Shown here: positions 36,923-46,662 of the stretch, in pieces
How positions within the stretch are numbered: the first letter of the stretch is position 1
Layout: the number at the start of each line of letters is the position of its first letter
Assembly: GCF_018383905.1 (NCBI RefSeq)
Contig: NZ_JAGYWA010000009.1
Location: 94,605 to 158,604, forward strand
Reading direction: 5' to 3'
Length of the DNA stretch: 64,000 nucleotides
Source of the DNA: Flavobacterium branchiicola
Lineage (GTDB): Bacteria > Bacteroidota > Bacteroidia > Flavobacteriales > Flavobacteriaceae
Made by a program: the position numbers and the translations under genes
The notes under the pieces: generated by a model
Told to the model about the DNA's origin: nothing
Databases searched by the model: none
Seen by the model: the letters and a program-made list of their open reading frames with translations, nothing else

Positions 36923-39900
36923 ATGAAGAAAATTACTTTAATTAAAAAAAACGCTCTCGAAAAGGTTTTTCACCGAAAATCGGTTTTATTGTTATTGCTG
37001 TTGGTAAATTTTGCAATGCAGGCACAAGCAACCTTGCCTGCATTTTCTCTAAGTGTGACACCAACTGCAGAGACTTGTAGAAACAATGGTGCATTAACAT
37101 TCAGTACTACAGGAACTAATCCTGGCGCTATTGTTACCTATGCAGTTTACAAAGCTCCAAATTTTATCTCTGCAATTGCCACTACAACAAGTAATGCTTT
37201 TACAGGGCTTAGCGGTGGAGCTTATCGAATCATAGCGACGCAAAGTATGATTGGTCACACAAGTAACAATCAAATATGGGATGGTAATGTAGCGGGAAAC
37301 CTTAGTCCGTTAAGTTTTACAATTACAAAAACCGATGTGACTTGTCCAGATTCTGGTGCAATTAATGTCACAATTAATGCAGGTACTCCTGCAGCTATTA
37401 ATGCTTATAAAATTACTGGACCTATGACAGTAGGGCCTCAGTCTACTGGTAGTTTTACAGGCCTTAGCGGTGGCTCTTATGTAGTATCTGTTACAGATAA
37501 TTGCGGTGAAATTGTAACTCAGACAGTAACCCTTACTGTGTTTACGCCTAATGTAATTTTTACATCTAATACTGATGGAGTTAGTAGCTACAATACAGAA
37601 AATACAACTTGTGGTTCTGGTAATTTCAGACAATTTTTGTATGCAGGAGCAAGTAATAATGTAATGGTGTATCCGCTTAAATTTGATTATATCGTTCATC
37701 CACCAGGTGGAGGAGCTGATATTACAACTTCTAAAATCATAACTGGCTCAAATCGTTTCGGGAGTACTATAGATGATATAACTACTTCGATTCCACTTTA
37801 TAACACACCTTACGTGTTAGATTTGAAAGTAACAGATGCTTGTGGAAATGTATTTACCGCGACAAGGAATATTAATGCTCCGGCACAAGTAACTGCGCAG
37901 GTTATACCGGCTGATTGTTTGGGTTCTTATTTTTCTTTGGGCACACAATACATGGCAAGTCCATTGTCATATCAGGTAATATCTGCACCGTCTGGATATG
38001 TTATTGGAGGTCCGTCTGGTTCAAATCTTATTGGTGGACCGGGAAATGCAGTACCTGATGGATCTTATGAAGTTCGTGTAACGGATGCCTGCGGTATTTC
38101 TATCGATAAACAAGTTACTGTATCAACTCCTATTGCATCTGTGTGGACATTTCAGGGAATTGGCTGCGGTGCTGGGAATGGTTCCTTTTCTGTATCACAA
38201 AATATAGCTACTTATACCTTTACAAATGCAAGAATTATGGCAGGTCCAGCTGCTTTTTCTGCTTCCTATCCTGTAGACGCCACTTCCTATATATCTTCAG
38301 ACGGTTATAATGTTTTTCTTCAAGATGTTCCTGGAGGGAAATATAATGTGGAAACAACAGATAATTGCGGACATATTATTACTACTGTTTTAACTATAAC
38401 AGGTTATGATCAAGGAAATGTAGTAGCCTCAAAAGTTCAAAAATGTAGTAGTTTCGATGTTGATTTGAATGTAACGGGAGATAATCTCGTCGCTGCAGAT
38501 CAGAATATCTATTATTGGTTACAAATAAAAGACCCTATCAGTGGTAATTGGGGGCATCCTATAAATGGAGGTTACTCTGGTAATATTCCTGATGGGACAA
38601 ATGCTCAATCTTTGACAAATGGACAACAACAAGGTTCATGGACTACACCAGGAACTTATAGAATTGTAAAAACTTTTTCGACACTTAATTTAGGACCGGG
38701 AGTTGCTCATTGGGGATATGGAAGGCAATGTTTTGATGTTTTGTCTACTTTTGATTATGCTACAATGGGACTAAAAGCGAAAGATTTATATTCTTTTGAA
38801 TGTTCAGATGGTGTAAATTATAATGCTTCGATAACAGGTTATGACGGTGTAGAGCCTTATAACTATGCTATTACAACAAAAAATGGCGCTCCATTTACAG
38901 TAAATAATGGCAGTAGTAATCTTTTCACCGGTTTAACTAGTGGTATCTATAATTTTACAATTACAGATGCTTGTGGTAATGTGGTTAATTCTTTGCTTGA
39001 TATTGAAAAAGTAGGATTACCAAAACTTACGGCTGTTAATATATGTAATGGTTCTACAACAGGAAAGCTTTCTGTGGATGGAGTTCCATATCTTAATTTT
39101 AGTTGGACAAAAGACAATGATCCTACAGTATTGAGTACTTCTTCAACGTTATCTTTTCCAGTATTTAATGTGGCTGCCAATACAGGAACTTATCATGTAA
39201 GACTTACTTCATCTCTTCCCGGATCTTGTGTAGATGTTGTTTTAGACTATCAGATAACGTCTAATTTAGATAACCCAAATTCTGGGGCAGATAGTTTAAC
39301 AGATGTTTGTAGATCGGTTACCAACTTAGATTTAAATACATTACTTCCTGTTACTGCCGATCCTTATGGAACATGGGTAGAAACAACTAGTCCATCAAGC
39401 GGAAACTTAAATGGTCATCTTTGGTCGCCATCAGTATCTGCAACAGGGGCATTTACATTTACATATACGGTAAAGGGGTTATGCTCTGGAACTTCTGTAT
39501 CAACTTATACGATTAACAATACGGCTGCACCGGCTGCACCAACTGCAAATGTAAGTCAACCTACATGTGCTTTGGCAACTGGTACCATTACAGTAACTGT
39601 TCCGGTAGCAGCTTCAAATATTACCTATACACTAACAGGAACAAATCCTATAGGTGCAACTATGACTAATACCACCGGTGTATTCTCAGGATTAGCTTCA
39701 GGTACTTATGATGTTACCGCTTCTGCAGGAACATGTGAATCTGCGGCAACTAGCTTGACTGTCAATACACAGCCAATAACACCAGCTACAGCATTATTTG
39801 GTGCAGTAACTCATCCAACATGTTCTACAGGAACAGGAAGCTTTGCTATTACCAATTATGATGCTGCAAAAACATACAATTTTACACCAAATACAGGAGT

Positions 39901-41929
39901 AAATATATCGGCTGCGGGAATTGTAACAGCGTCAGCAGGAACCTATACTGCAACTGTTACAGATGCAACTTCGGGATGTACATCAGCAGTTTCGGCTAGT
40001 TCAGTAATTAATGCACAGCCATTAACACCTGAAAAGCCAACATTAGGTACTGTAATACAGCCTACTTGTGCTATTATAACAGGAAGTTTTGCAATTACCA
40101 ATTATGATGCGGCTTATACCTATACTGTTACACCAACAACAGGAGTAAACATATCAGCAACAGGAGTTGTAACAGCTCCAGAAGGAAGCTATACAGTAAC
40201 GGCAACATTGGGAACTTGCGTTTCGCCCTCTTCAACAAGTGCAGTTGTTAATACACAACCAGTTACACCAGTACAACCAATCTTGGGTACTGTAACGCAA
40301 CCAACAACTTGCGGATCTCCAAGTGGTAGTTTTGCAATTACCAATTACAATGCAACTTATACATATGAAGTTACACCAATTACAGGGGTGAGTGTATCAG
40401 CCACAGGAATTGTAACTGTTCCGGAAGGGACATATACAGTAACTGCAACATTAGGAGTTTGTAGCTCATTAGCCTCAAGTACAACAATCAATGGAGCACC
40501 TTTGGCACCAGCTACAGCATTATTTGGTGCAGTAACTCAGCCAACATGTTCTACAGCAACAGGAAGCTTTGCTATTACCAATTATGATGCTGCAAAAACA
40601 TACAATTTCATACCAAATACAGGAGTAAATATATCGGTTGCGGGAGTTGTAACAGCTCCAGCAGGTACCTATACTGCAACAGTTACAGATGCAGCTTCAG
40701 GATGTACTTCGTCAGTATCACAAAACGTAGTAATCCAATCTGTTATTTGTGCTGTAGCAGATGATTATAGAGCAACACCAATTAACGGAAAATATGGAGG
40801 TACTACGCCAAATGTATTATTAAATGATACTTTGAATGGAGTACCAGTTATACCATCAGATGTTACTTTAACAGGAGTAAGAGTTCCGACAGGATTAACT
40901 TTAAATGCTGATGGTACAATTACAGTGGCATCAAATACACCAGTTGGGCATTATGTCGTTACGTACCGTATTTGTGAGAAGTTAAATCCAACAAATTGTG
41001 ATACAACAACAGCAACAGTAGTTGTAGAAACAGCTATAATTGAAGCTATTACTGATCATTATACAGCTACGCCAATTAATGGAAAAGACGGAGGTACTAC
41101 ACCAAGTGTATTATTAAATGATACTTTGAACGGTTCAACTGTTGTATTATCTGAAATAAATTTAACAGAAGTAGCTGTACCTGCAGGATTGACATTAAAT
41201 GCTGATGGAACTATTACTGTAGAGCCTGACACTCCAGCAGGTAATTATGTAGTTACTTACAATATTTGTGAGAAGTTGAATCCATTAAATTGTGATACAA
41301 CAACAGCAACAGTGGCTGTAGCCACAACTGTTATTGATGCAAATGCCGATGATTATTCAGCTACACCAATCAAAGAAAAAGACGGTGGTACAACACCAAG
41401 CGTATTACTAAATGACACCCTAAACGGATTGACAGTTACAGCAGCAGAAGTAAACTTAACAGGTATAACTATACCTACTGGATTTACATTGAATACAGAC
41501 GGAACAATTACAGTATTACCTAATACTCAGTCAGGTAATTATATCCTTACTTACAGTATTTGCGAGAAGTTAAATCCAACAAATTGTGATACAGCGACAG
41601 TAACAATAGTTGTAGAACCAACTTGTACTATTGAGGTTTTTAATGCTGTTTCACCAAATGGAGATGGAGAAAATGATCTGTTTAAAATTAATGGATTAGA
41701 GTGTTTCCCTGATAACACTGTAGAAATTTATAATCGTTGGGGAGTTTTAGTGTTCGATCGTGATAATTATAATAATTCAGACAGAGCTTTTAGAGGAATA
41801 TCTGAGGGTCGGGTAACGATTAAACAAAGTGCCGAATTACCTGTAGGAACTTACTATTATATTTTAAAATATAAAGACGATGCTTCAAATGGACATTCAA
41901 AAGCAGGGTACTTGTATCTAAACAGATAA
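36923..41929 (+). CDS. Giant SprB-like repeat adhesin with gliding-motility-type (T9SS type B) C-terminus
   Basis: 1668 residues. An extended signal peptide (hydrophobic VLLLLLLVNFAMQAQA, about 21-36) precedes many Ser/Thr/Gly-rich Ig-like modules with recurring FTGLSGGxY and TDxCG signatures as in SprB. Four ~80-residue repeats (about 955-1271) and three exact 98-residue repeats (about 1279-1568) follow. The last ~95 residues are the gliding-motility-associated C-terminal domain (AVSPNGDGENDLFKINGL, VEIYNRWGVLVFD, GTYYYILKY). This is a cell-surface filament or adhesin exported by the type IX system and held by a partner PorP/SprF protein, whose gene follows 62 bp downstream. The protein is far smaller than F. 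johnsoniae SprB, so a role in adhesion or substrate contact rather than gliding itself is possible. Confidence 0.9.
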   Translation: MKKITLIKKNALEKVFHRKSVLLLLLLVNFAMQAQATLPAFSLSVTPTAETCRNNGALTFSTTGTNPGAIVTYAVYKAPNFISAIATTTSNAFTGLSGGAYRIIATQSMIGHTSNNQIWDGNVAGNLSPLSFTITKTDVTCPDSGAINVTINAGTPAAINAYKITGPMTVGPQSTGSFTGLSGGSYVVSVTDNCGEIVTQTVTLTVFTPNVIFTSNTDGVSSYNTENTTCGSGNFRQFLYAGASNNVMVYPLKFDYIVHPPGGGADITTSKIITGSNRFGSTIDDITTSIPLYNTPYVLDLKVTDACGNVFTATRNINAPAQVTAQVIPADCLGSYFSLGTQYMASPLSYQVISAPSGYVIGGPSGSNLIGGPGNAVPDGSYEVRVTDACGISIDKQVTVSTPIASVWTFQGIGCGAGNGSFSVSQNIATYTFTNARIMAGPAAFSASYPVDATSYISSDGYNVFLQDVPGGKYNVETTDNCGHIITTVLTITGYDQGNVVASKVQKCSSFDVDLNVTGDNLVAADQNIYYWLQIKDPISGNWGHPINGGYSGNIPDGTNAQSLTNGQQQGSWTTPGTYRIVKTFSTLNLGPGVAHWGYGRQCFDVLSTFDYATMGLKAKDLYSFECSDGVNYNASITGYDGVEPYNYAITTKNGAPFTVNNGSSNLFTGLTSGIYNFTITDACGNVVNSLLDIEKVGLPKLTAVNICNGSTTGKLSVDGVPYLNFSWTKDNDPTVLSTSSTLSFPVFNVAANTGTYHVRLTSSLPGSCVDVVLDYQITSNLDNPNSGADSLTDVCRSVTNLDLNTLLPVTADPYGTWVETTSPSSGNLNGHLWSPSVSATGAFTFTYTVKGLCSGTSVSTYTINNTAAPAAPTANVSQPTCALATGTITVTVPVAASNITYTLTGTNPIGATMTNTTGVFSGLASGTYDVTASAGTCESAATSLTVNTQPITPATALFGAVTHPTCSTGTGSFAITNYDAAKTYNFTPNTGVNISAAGIVTASAGTYTATVTDATSGCTSAVSASSVINAQPLTPEKPTLGTVIQPTCAIITGSFAITNYDAAYTYTVTPTTGVNISATGVVTAPEGSYTVTATLGTCVSPSSTSAVVNTQPVTPVQPILGTVTQPTTCGSPSGSFAITNYNATYTYEVTPITGVSVSATGIVTVPEGTYTVTATLGVCSSLASSTTINGAPLAPATALFGAVTQPTCSTATGSFAITNYDAAKTYNFIPNTGVNISVAGVVTAPAGTYTATVTDAASGCTSSVSQNVVIQSVICAVADDYRATPINGKYGGTTPNVLLNDTLNGVPVIPSDVTLTGVRVPTGLTLNADGTITVASNTPVGHYVVTYRICEKLNPTNCDTTTATVVVETAIIEAITDHYTATPINGKDGGTTPSVLLNDTLNGSTVVLSEINLTEVAVPAGLTLNADGTITVEPDTPAGNYVVTYNICEKLNPLNCDTTTATVAVATTVIDANADDYSATPIKEKDGGTTPSVLLNDTLNGLTVTAAEVNLTGITIPTGFTLNTDGTITVLPNTQSGNYILTYSICEKLNPTNCDTATVTIVVEPTCTIEVFNAVSPNGDGENDLFKINGLECFPDNTVEIYNRWGVLVFDRDNYNNSDRAFRGISEGRVTIKQSAELPVGTYYYILKYKDDASNGHSKAGYLYLNR
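39785..40736 (+). repeat. Four tandem ~240-bp repeats in the adhesin gene
   Basis: Units start near 39785, 40030, 40270 and 40511 and share GSFAITNYDA, TGVNIS and YT(A/V)T. The first and fourth units are almost identical over about 225 bp, while the two in the middle differ, which suggests recent copying between non-adjacent units. Confidence 0.85.
40757..41638 (+). repeat. Three tandem 294-bp repeats in the adhesin gene
   Basis: Unit starts at 40757, 41051 and 41345 are exactly 294 bp (98 codons) apart. Each unit encodes (D/H)Y.ATPI, GGTTP.VLLNDTLNG, TLNADGTITV and CEKLNPxNCDT, a cadherin/Ig-like extracellular module. Confidence 0.9.
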
Positions 41930-41940
41930 ATTTAAATTAA

Positions 41941-41974
41941 TCTCTGAGAACGGGAAAGCTTCCCGGCTCAGGGA
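41941..41974 (+). promoter_or_regulatory. Intercistronic hairpin between adhesin and PorP/SprF genes
   Basis: Two stacked stems, TCTCTGAG/CTCAGGGA (one G-T pair) and CGGGAA/TTCCCG, around an AGC loop, placed 12 bp after the adhesin stop. No T run follows, so it looks more like an mRNA processing/stability element or a partial attenuator than a full terminator. Confidence 0.7.
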
Positions 41975-41991
41975 TTTAAATAAAAAAATAG

Positions 41992-42921
41992 ATGAAAAAA
42001 AGAATAATAAAATTTGTTGTGCTGCTGGCAACAATCACAAGTTATGCACAGCAAGATGCTCAGTTTACACAGTATATGTATAACACTGTAAACGTTAATC
42101 CGGCCTATGCAGGATCTCGAGAAACAATGAGCATTTTTGCTTTGCATCGTACACAATGGGTAGGACTAGATGGTGCACCAGTAACTAATGCGGCATCGAT
42201 TAATACACCAATTAACGGCAGTAATTTAGGAATAGGAGTTTCTTTTGTTAATGATAGAATTGGTCCTTCAGATGAGAGCAATATTGCTGTAGATCTATCC
42301 TACACAATTCATGCGTCAGATCGCTATAAATTGTCTTTTGGATTAAAAGCATCAGCTGATTTATTAAATATTGATTTTAGTAAATTGAATCAATCCGATA
42401 AGAATGACTACACTTTTGAAACTAATATTGATAACAAGTTTTCTCCTAATATAGGAGCAGGGGTGTATTTACATTCTGATAATACATACATTGGTTTATC
42501 GGCTCCACACTTGTTAGAGACCAAACATTTTGATCGCTATGCAGGTTCTGGATCTAATACTCATGTAGCTAAAGAGAACATAAATTTATACTTAATTGCA
42601 GGTCACGTATTTGATTTAAGTTATAATGTAAAATTCAAACCAGCCTTGCTGACCAAATATGTCCAGGGAGCACCTTTGCAAGTAGATGTATCTGGAAATT
42701 TTCTAATCAACGAAAAATTTACCGCTGGTATTGCCTACAGGTGGAGTGCTGCATTAAGTGCCTTGGTAGGATTTCAAGCAACCAATTCCTGGTTTATTGG
42801 GTATGGATATGACTTAGACACTACCAGATTAGGAAATTACAACTCAGGATCGCATGAAATCTTTTTTCGATATGAATTGTTCAATAAATATGATAAAATC
42901 ATTTCTCCAAGATTTTTCTAA
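41992..42921 (+). CDS. PorP/SprF-family type IX secretion outer-membrane protein
   Basis: 309 residues, typical for the family. A short signal peptide ends in SYAQ, then QDAQFTQYMYN and VNPAYAGSRE, which are hallmark PorP/SprF sequences, and the protein ends in beta-barrel strands (GYGYDLDTTRLGNYNSGSHEIFFRYEL...ISPRFF). PorP/SprF-like proteins are outer-membrane barrels that attach or help secrete one particular type B T9SS substrate, usually the one encoded next door; here that is the adhesin. It is followed after 12 bp by the OmpA-type gene, so the three form an operon. Confidence 0.95.
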   Translation: MKKRIIKFVVLLATITSYAQQDAQFTQYMYNTVNVNPAYAGSRETMSIFALHRTQWVGLDGAPVTNAASINTPINGSNLGIGVSFVNDRIGPSDESNIAVDLSYTIHASDRYKLSFGLKASADLLNIDFSKLNQSDKNDYTFETNIDNKFSPNIGAGVYLHSDNTYIGLSAPHLLETKHFDRYAGSGSNTHVAKENINLYLIAGHVFDLSYNVKFKPALLTKYVQGAPLQVDVSGNFLINEKFTAGIAYRWSAALSALVGFQATNSWFIGYGYDLDTTRLGNYNSGSHEIFFRYELFNKYDKIISPRFF

Positions 42922-42933
42922 ACCACTACTATT

Positions 42934-44874
42934 ATGAAAATAAAAACGATTCTTTATAGCACTATTTTTAGTTTCCTAGCCTTGCAAAGTTACGGGCAAA
43001 AAGCGGGAATAGATGCCGCAAACAAGAAATATGAAAGGTATGCCTATGTTGATGCTATTGCTACCTATGAACGTATAGCAGAGAAAGGGTACAAAGACGA
43101 AAAGATGTTCCAAAAGTTAGGTAATGCGTATTACTTTAATGCCCAATTGCCTAAAGCAGAAAAATGGTATACGGAACTTTTTACAATGAACCAAAACCAA
43201 GAACCAGAGTATTATTATCGCTATTCTCAAACACTCAAGTCGATAGGTAATTATGCTAAAGCAGACCAGATGTTAGAGCAATTCAATATCAAGTCAGGCA
43301 ACGATTTAAGAGCTAAATTATTCGATAATAATAAAAATTATCTGGAAAAAATCAAAGCTAATTCAGGGCGTTTTGATATAGCCGATGCCAATGTTAATTC
43401 AATATATTCCGATTATGGGAGTTCTTTTTTAGATAACAAATTAGTTTTTGCTTCAGCAAGAGATACTGGAGGAGTTTCTAAAAACGTGTTTAAATGGACC
43501 AATCAGTATTTTACTGATTTATATACCTCAGAAATAAAAGCTGGTGGAGAAATGGGAAAACCAGAACTCTTTAGCAAAAAAATCAATTCAAAGTTTCATG
43601 AGTCAACACCTGTATTTACCAAAGATGGTCAAACGATGTATTTTACTCGAAACAATTATTTAGATCATAAAAAAGGGAAAGACGGTAAACAAGTAACCCT
43701 GCTGAAACTCTACAAAGCCACTTTAAAAGACAAGGAATGGGGGAATGTAACCGAATTACCTTTTAACAGTAATAACTATAGCGTTGCACATCCAGCATTA
43801 AGCCTTGATGAGAATACATTATATTTTGCCTCAGATATGCCGGGAACATTAGGGCAATCAGATTTGTTTAGTGTTGCAATCAATAGTGATGGCAGTTATG
43901 GTGTTCCCGTGAATTTAGGGAAAATGATTAATACTGAAGGAAGAGAAACCTTTCCGTTTATATCGGGTGATAACGAGCTTTATTTTGCAAGCGACGGACA
44001 TCCTGGACTCGGAGGTTTAGATGTATTTGTATCAAAGATGAGAAAAGGCAACAGCTTTGACGAAGTACAAAATGTTGGTGCTCCAATAAACAGTTCTCAA
44101 GATGATTTTGCATTCTTAATAAATAGCAAAAACAGAAATGGATTCTTCTCATCAAATAGAACAGGCGGCAAAGGCTACGATGATATTTATCGTTTCTTAG
44201 AAAGGAGTAAACTTACTTGCGAACAATTGTTATCTGGAGTTATAACAGATCAAGAAACTGGGGCAATTTTGACGAATTCAAAAATAAGCCTGTTCAATGA
44301 TCAATTCGAGTTAATAGCTACCGTAACAACCAATTCTAGTGGAAAATATAAGTTTGATGCTGAATGTGGAAAAACATATTCTGTACGTGCAGAAAAAGAG
44401 AATTACGAAACCAAAGAAGAAAAAATCACAATAAGAAGCATTACTGGTAAAACAGAATTACCATTGCAGTTAGAGAAACGAATCAAACCTATAGAAGTAG
44501 GCACAGATTTAGCCAAAACGTTCCATATACCAATGATTTATTTTGATTTAGATAAATCATTTATTGGTAAAGAAGCAGCTTTTGAGTTAGAGAAAATACT
44601 GGCTGTAATGAATGATTATCCGGGAATGAAACTTGATATCCGTTCACATACAGACAGTAGAGCAACACATCGATACAATATTGCATTATCAGACAGAAGA
44701 GCCAAATCAACAATAGCATGGTTAGTAAAAAACGGAATTGCAGCAAATAGACTAACAGGAAAAGGGTATGGTGAGACCCAATTGGTAAACCATTGTTCTG
44801 ATGGTGTAAAATGTAGCGAGCAAGAACATCAGGCTAACAGACGAAGTGAGTTCGTTGTTATCTCTATTAACTAA
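42934..44874 (+). CDS. OmpA-family protein with TPR and PD40 propeller (PorE-like)
   Basis: 646 residues. The order is signal peptide (ending SYGQ), TPR-like helices (about 25-125), a PD40/WD40-like beta propeller (about 150-425; LYFASDMPG, LYFASDGHPGLGG, GFFSSNRTGGKGYDDIY), a carboxypeptidase-regulatory-like domain (about 430-515), and an OmpA peptidoglycan-binding domain (about 535-646; IYFDLDKS, HTDSRATHRYNIALSDRRA, GYGE). This is the layout of PorE-like proteins, which link T9SS-related complexes to peptidoglycan. As the third gene of the adhesin / PorP-SprF / OmpA set, it probably anchors the adhesin complex to the cell wall. Confidence 0.93.
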   Translation: MKIKTILYSTIFSFLALQSYGQKAGIDAANKKYERYAYVDAIATYERIAEKGYKDEKMFQKLGNAYYFNAQLPKAEKWYTELFTMNQNQEPEYYYRYSQTLKSIGNYAKADQMLEQFNIKSGNDLRAKLFDNNKNYLEKIKANSGRFDIADANVNSIYSDYGSSFLDNKLVFASARDTGGVSKNVFKWTNQYFTDLYTSEIKAGGEMGKPELFSKKINSKFHESTPVFTKDGQTMYFTRNNYLDHKKGKDGKQVTLLKLYKATLKDKEWGNVTELPFNSNNYSVAHPALSLDENTLYFASDMPGTLGQSDLFSVAINSDGSYGVPVNLGKMINTEGRETFPFISGDNELYFASDGHPGLGGLDVFVSKMRKGNSFDEVQNVGAPINSSQDDFAFLINSKNRNGFFSSNRTGGKGYDDIYRFLERSKLTCEQLLSGVITDQETGAILTNSKISLFNDQFELIATVTTNSSGKYKFDAECGKTYSVRAEKENYETKEEKITIRSITGKTELPLQLEKRIKPIEVGTDLAKTFHIPMIYFDLDKSFIGKEAAFELEKILAVMNDYPGMKLDIRSHTDSRATHRYNIALSDRRAKSTIAWLVKNGIAANRLTGKGYGETQLVNHCSDGVKCSEQEHQANRRSEFVVISIN

Positions 44875-45042
44875 GATTATGTCAAAGAGAAAATAACACT
44901 TTTTTCACTAAATATAGAAGGGATAGGCATTTATGGTAATTATTTTGGTTATCGTTACAGCTGATTCCCTTCTTCTTAATAAAATACCACTGTATATATG
45001 CATATAAACGAACAAAAATATATATAGATAAAATCTAATATT

Positions 45043-45984
45043 TTGAACATACAACAATTAGAATATATTGTTTCATTAGACAAACACCGTCACTTCTTAA
45101 AGGCTTCAGAAGCTTGTTTTATTACGCAAGCAACTTTAAGCGGTATGATTAAAAAGCTTGAAGAAGAGCTAAATGTCATTATATTTGATAGAAGCAAACA
45201 ACCGGTTCGACCTACAGATATTGGAATAAAAATAATAGAGCAGGCAAAAATTGCATTACAAGAAACCAATAGAATAAAAGAAATAATTGGTGAAGAAACG
45301 GGTGAGGTAAAAGGAGATCTCAGGATAGGAATTATACCATCACTAGCGCCTTATTTATTGCCACTTTTTATAAAAAACTTTATGGAAAGCTATAAAGACG
45401 TCAAGTTGGTCATAAACGAGTTAACAACCGAAAAGATTCAGGAAAAATTAAAGAATGGTACAATAGATGTCGCCATATTAGCCATTCCATTATTAGATAA
45501 AGCGTTAAAAGAAGAAACCTTATTTTATGAAGAATTCTATCATTATGGTGATTTAAACTCCGCTTCAGCTAAGAAAAAATACATTGTTCCTGAAGATATA
45601 GATTCCAACAAATTATTATTACTCGAAGAAGGGCATTGTCTTCGAAACCAGATTGTAAATTTATGCGAATTGCGGGTTAAAGGCACGTCAGATCTAAAAA
45701 TAGAGTATCAGTCGGGTAGTATCGAAACCCTTAAGCAAATGGTAGATCTAAATATGGGTACGACAATTCTCCCAGAGCTGACAGTTTTGACCCTGAATAA
45801 AGAGCAAAGAAGTAAAACCAGTCGTTTTATATCTCCATATCCTGTTAGAGAAATTGGATTGGTATATTATAATCTTTTTGTAAAAAAGAGATTAATAGAA
45901 GCTCTAAAAAAATCAATTCTACAGACTATACCAGACACGATGTTATTAAAGAAAAATATGTCTGTTATACCTGTAAAACAGTAA
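45043..45984 (+). CDS. oxyR: OxyR, peroxide-sensing LysR-family regulator
   Basis: 313 residues. The start is a TTG, chosen because NIQQLEYIVSLDKHRHFLKASE is the normal LysR/OxyR N-terminus and no ATG precedes it. A winged HTH (about 1-65) is followed by the sensor domain. The OxyR redox pair is conserved with exact spacing: GHCLRNQIVNLC with Cys199 and Cys208, the same numbers as in E. coli OxyR. Oxidation by H2O2 to a disulfide switches such proteins to activators of catalase and peroxidase genes. No such gene lies nearby, so its targets are elsewhere. A strong hairpin terminator follows. Confidence 0.93.
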   Translation: MNIQQLEYIVSLDKHRHFLKASEACFITQATLSGMIKKLEEELNVIIFDRSKQPVRPTDIGIKIIEQAKIALQETNRIKEIIGEETGEVKGDLRIGIIPSLAPYLLPLFIKNFMESYKDVKLVINELTTEKIQEKLKNGTIDVAILAIPLLDKALKEETLFYEEFYHYGDLNSASAKKKYIVPEDIDSNKLLLLEEGHCLRNQIVNLCELRVKGTSDLKIEYQSGSIETLKQMVDLNMGTTILPELTVLTLNKEQRSKTSRFISPYPVREIGLVYYNLFVKKRLIEALKKSILQTIPDTMLLKKNMSVIPVKQ

Positions 45985-45998
45985 TATAACCTGCTTTG

Positions 45999-46042
45999 AA
46001 ATCAAAAAAGTTAAGCATTTAGAACTATAACTTTTTTGATTT
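45999..46042. terminator. Bidirectional-type terminator after oxyR
   Basis: Perfect 15-bp inverted repeat AAATCAAAAAAGTTA / TAACTTTTTTGATTT with a 14-nt loop, 15 bp after the oxyR stop. The stem itself supplies the T run. Confidence 0.8.
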
Positions 46043-46233
46043 ATTTATATTAATATCTTTCATTCAGCAATTGCCATTTCTAAAAATAAGTAGATATTAA
46101 TCTGTAACCTATGTAGGATTATTCTACGCGATATTTTAGACAAAAAAGTTATTTTTTATTAAAATAAAAGTTGCTTCAAAAGCAATAATAGGCATTTGGA
46201 GATTCTGATAAATAACAAATTAAATAAACGATT

Positions 46234-46662
46234 ATGAAACACAATGGAAAATTTTTAGCAGCTATTTTCGTAATGGCACTTTTGACAGCATGTAAGAAAA
46301 GTGATGACAAACAAATTCAGGATAAAAATAATGAACCCACAAAAATGGTTGAATCAAATCATTTCTCAAAAGAGCAGCTTGTGGGTGATTGGGTGCAGCC
46401 CAATCCAATTAACAACAAGGAAGTGCAGGGGGTTAGTTTACTGGAAAACGGAACAGCTAAATCTATCAATATGGCAACGCTGCAATATGAAAAATGGTGG
46501 ATGGATAATGAAGAATTATTTCTTGTGGCAAAAAGTATCGGAAATCGTCAGCAATCACTAGATACATTGCCGTATAAAATAATCAAATTAAATAAGAGCA
46601 ACTTATTTATAAAATATAATGATGGTAATGATCAGGTTGTAGAAGAATACAGCAAGAAATAA
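46234..46662 (+). CDS. Lipocalin-like lipoprotein
   Basis: 142 residues. The signal ends in a lipobox LTAC (Cys20), followed by a charged linker and a small beta-rich domain with GDWVQPNP, QGVSLLENGTAKSINMATLQYEKWW and LPYKIIKLNKSNLFIKYN. This resembles the lipocalin-like family of small Bacteroidota lipoproteins, which may bind hydrophobic ligands in the periplasm or on the outer membrane. The ligand is unknown. It is a single gene behind the oxyR terminator. Confidence 0.8.
   Translation: MKHNGKFLAAIFVMALLTACKKSDDKQIQDKNNEPTKMVESNHFSKEQLVGDWVQPNPINNKEVQGVSLLENGTAKSINMATLQYEKWWMDNEELFLVAKSIGNRQQSLDTLPYKIIKLNKSNLFIKYNDGNDQVVEEYSKK

Noticed and set aside
37310..37699. 129-codon minus-strand frame in the adhesin
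   Set aside because: A shadow of the adhesin reading frame; its Cys/Ile-rich composition is the antisense of Thr/Gly/Ser-rich repeats.
39785..41638. CRISPR-like or satellite repeat array
   Set aside because: The periods are whole codons, the frame is open throughout and the units encode extracellular modules, so they are protein repeats.
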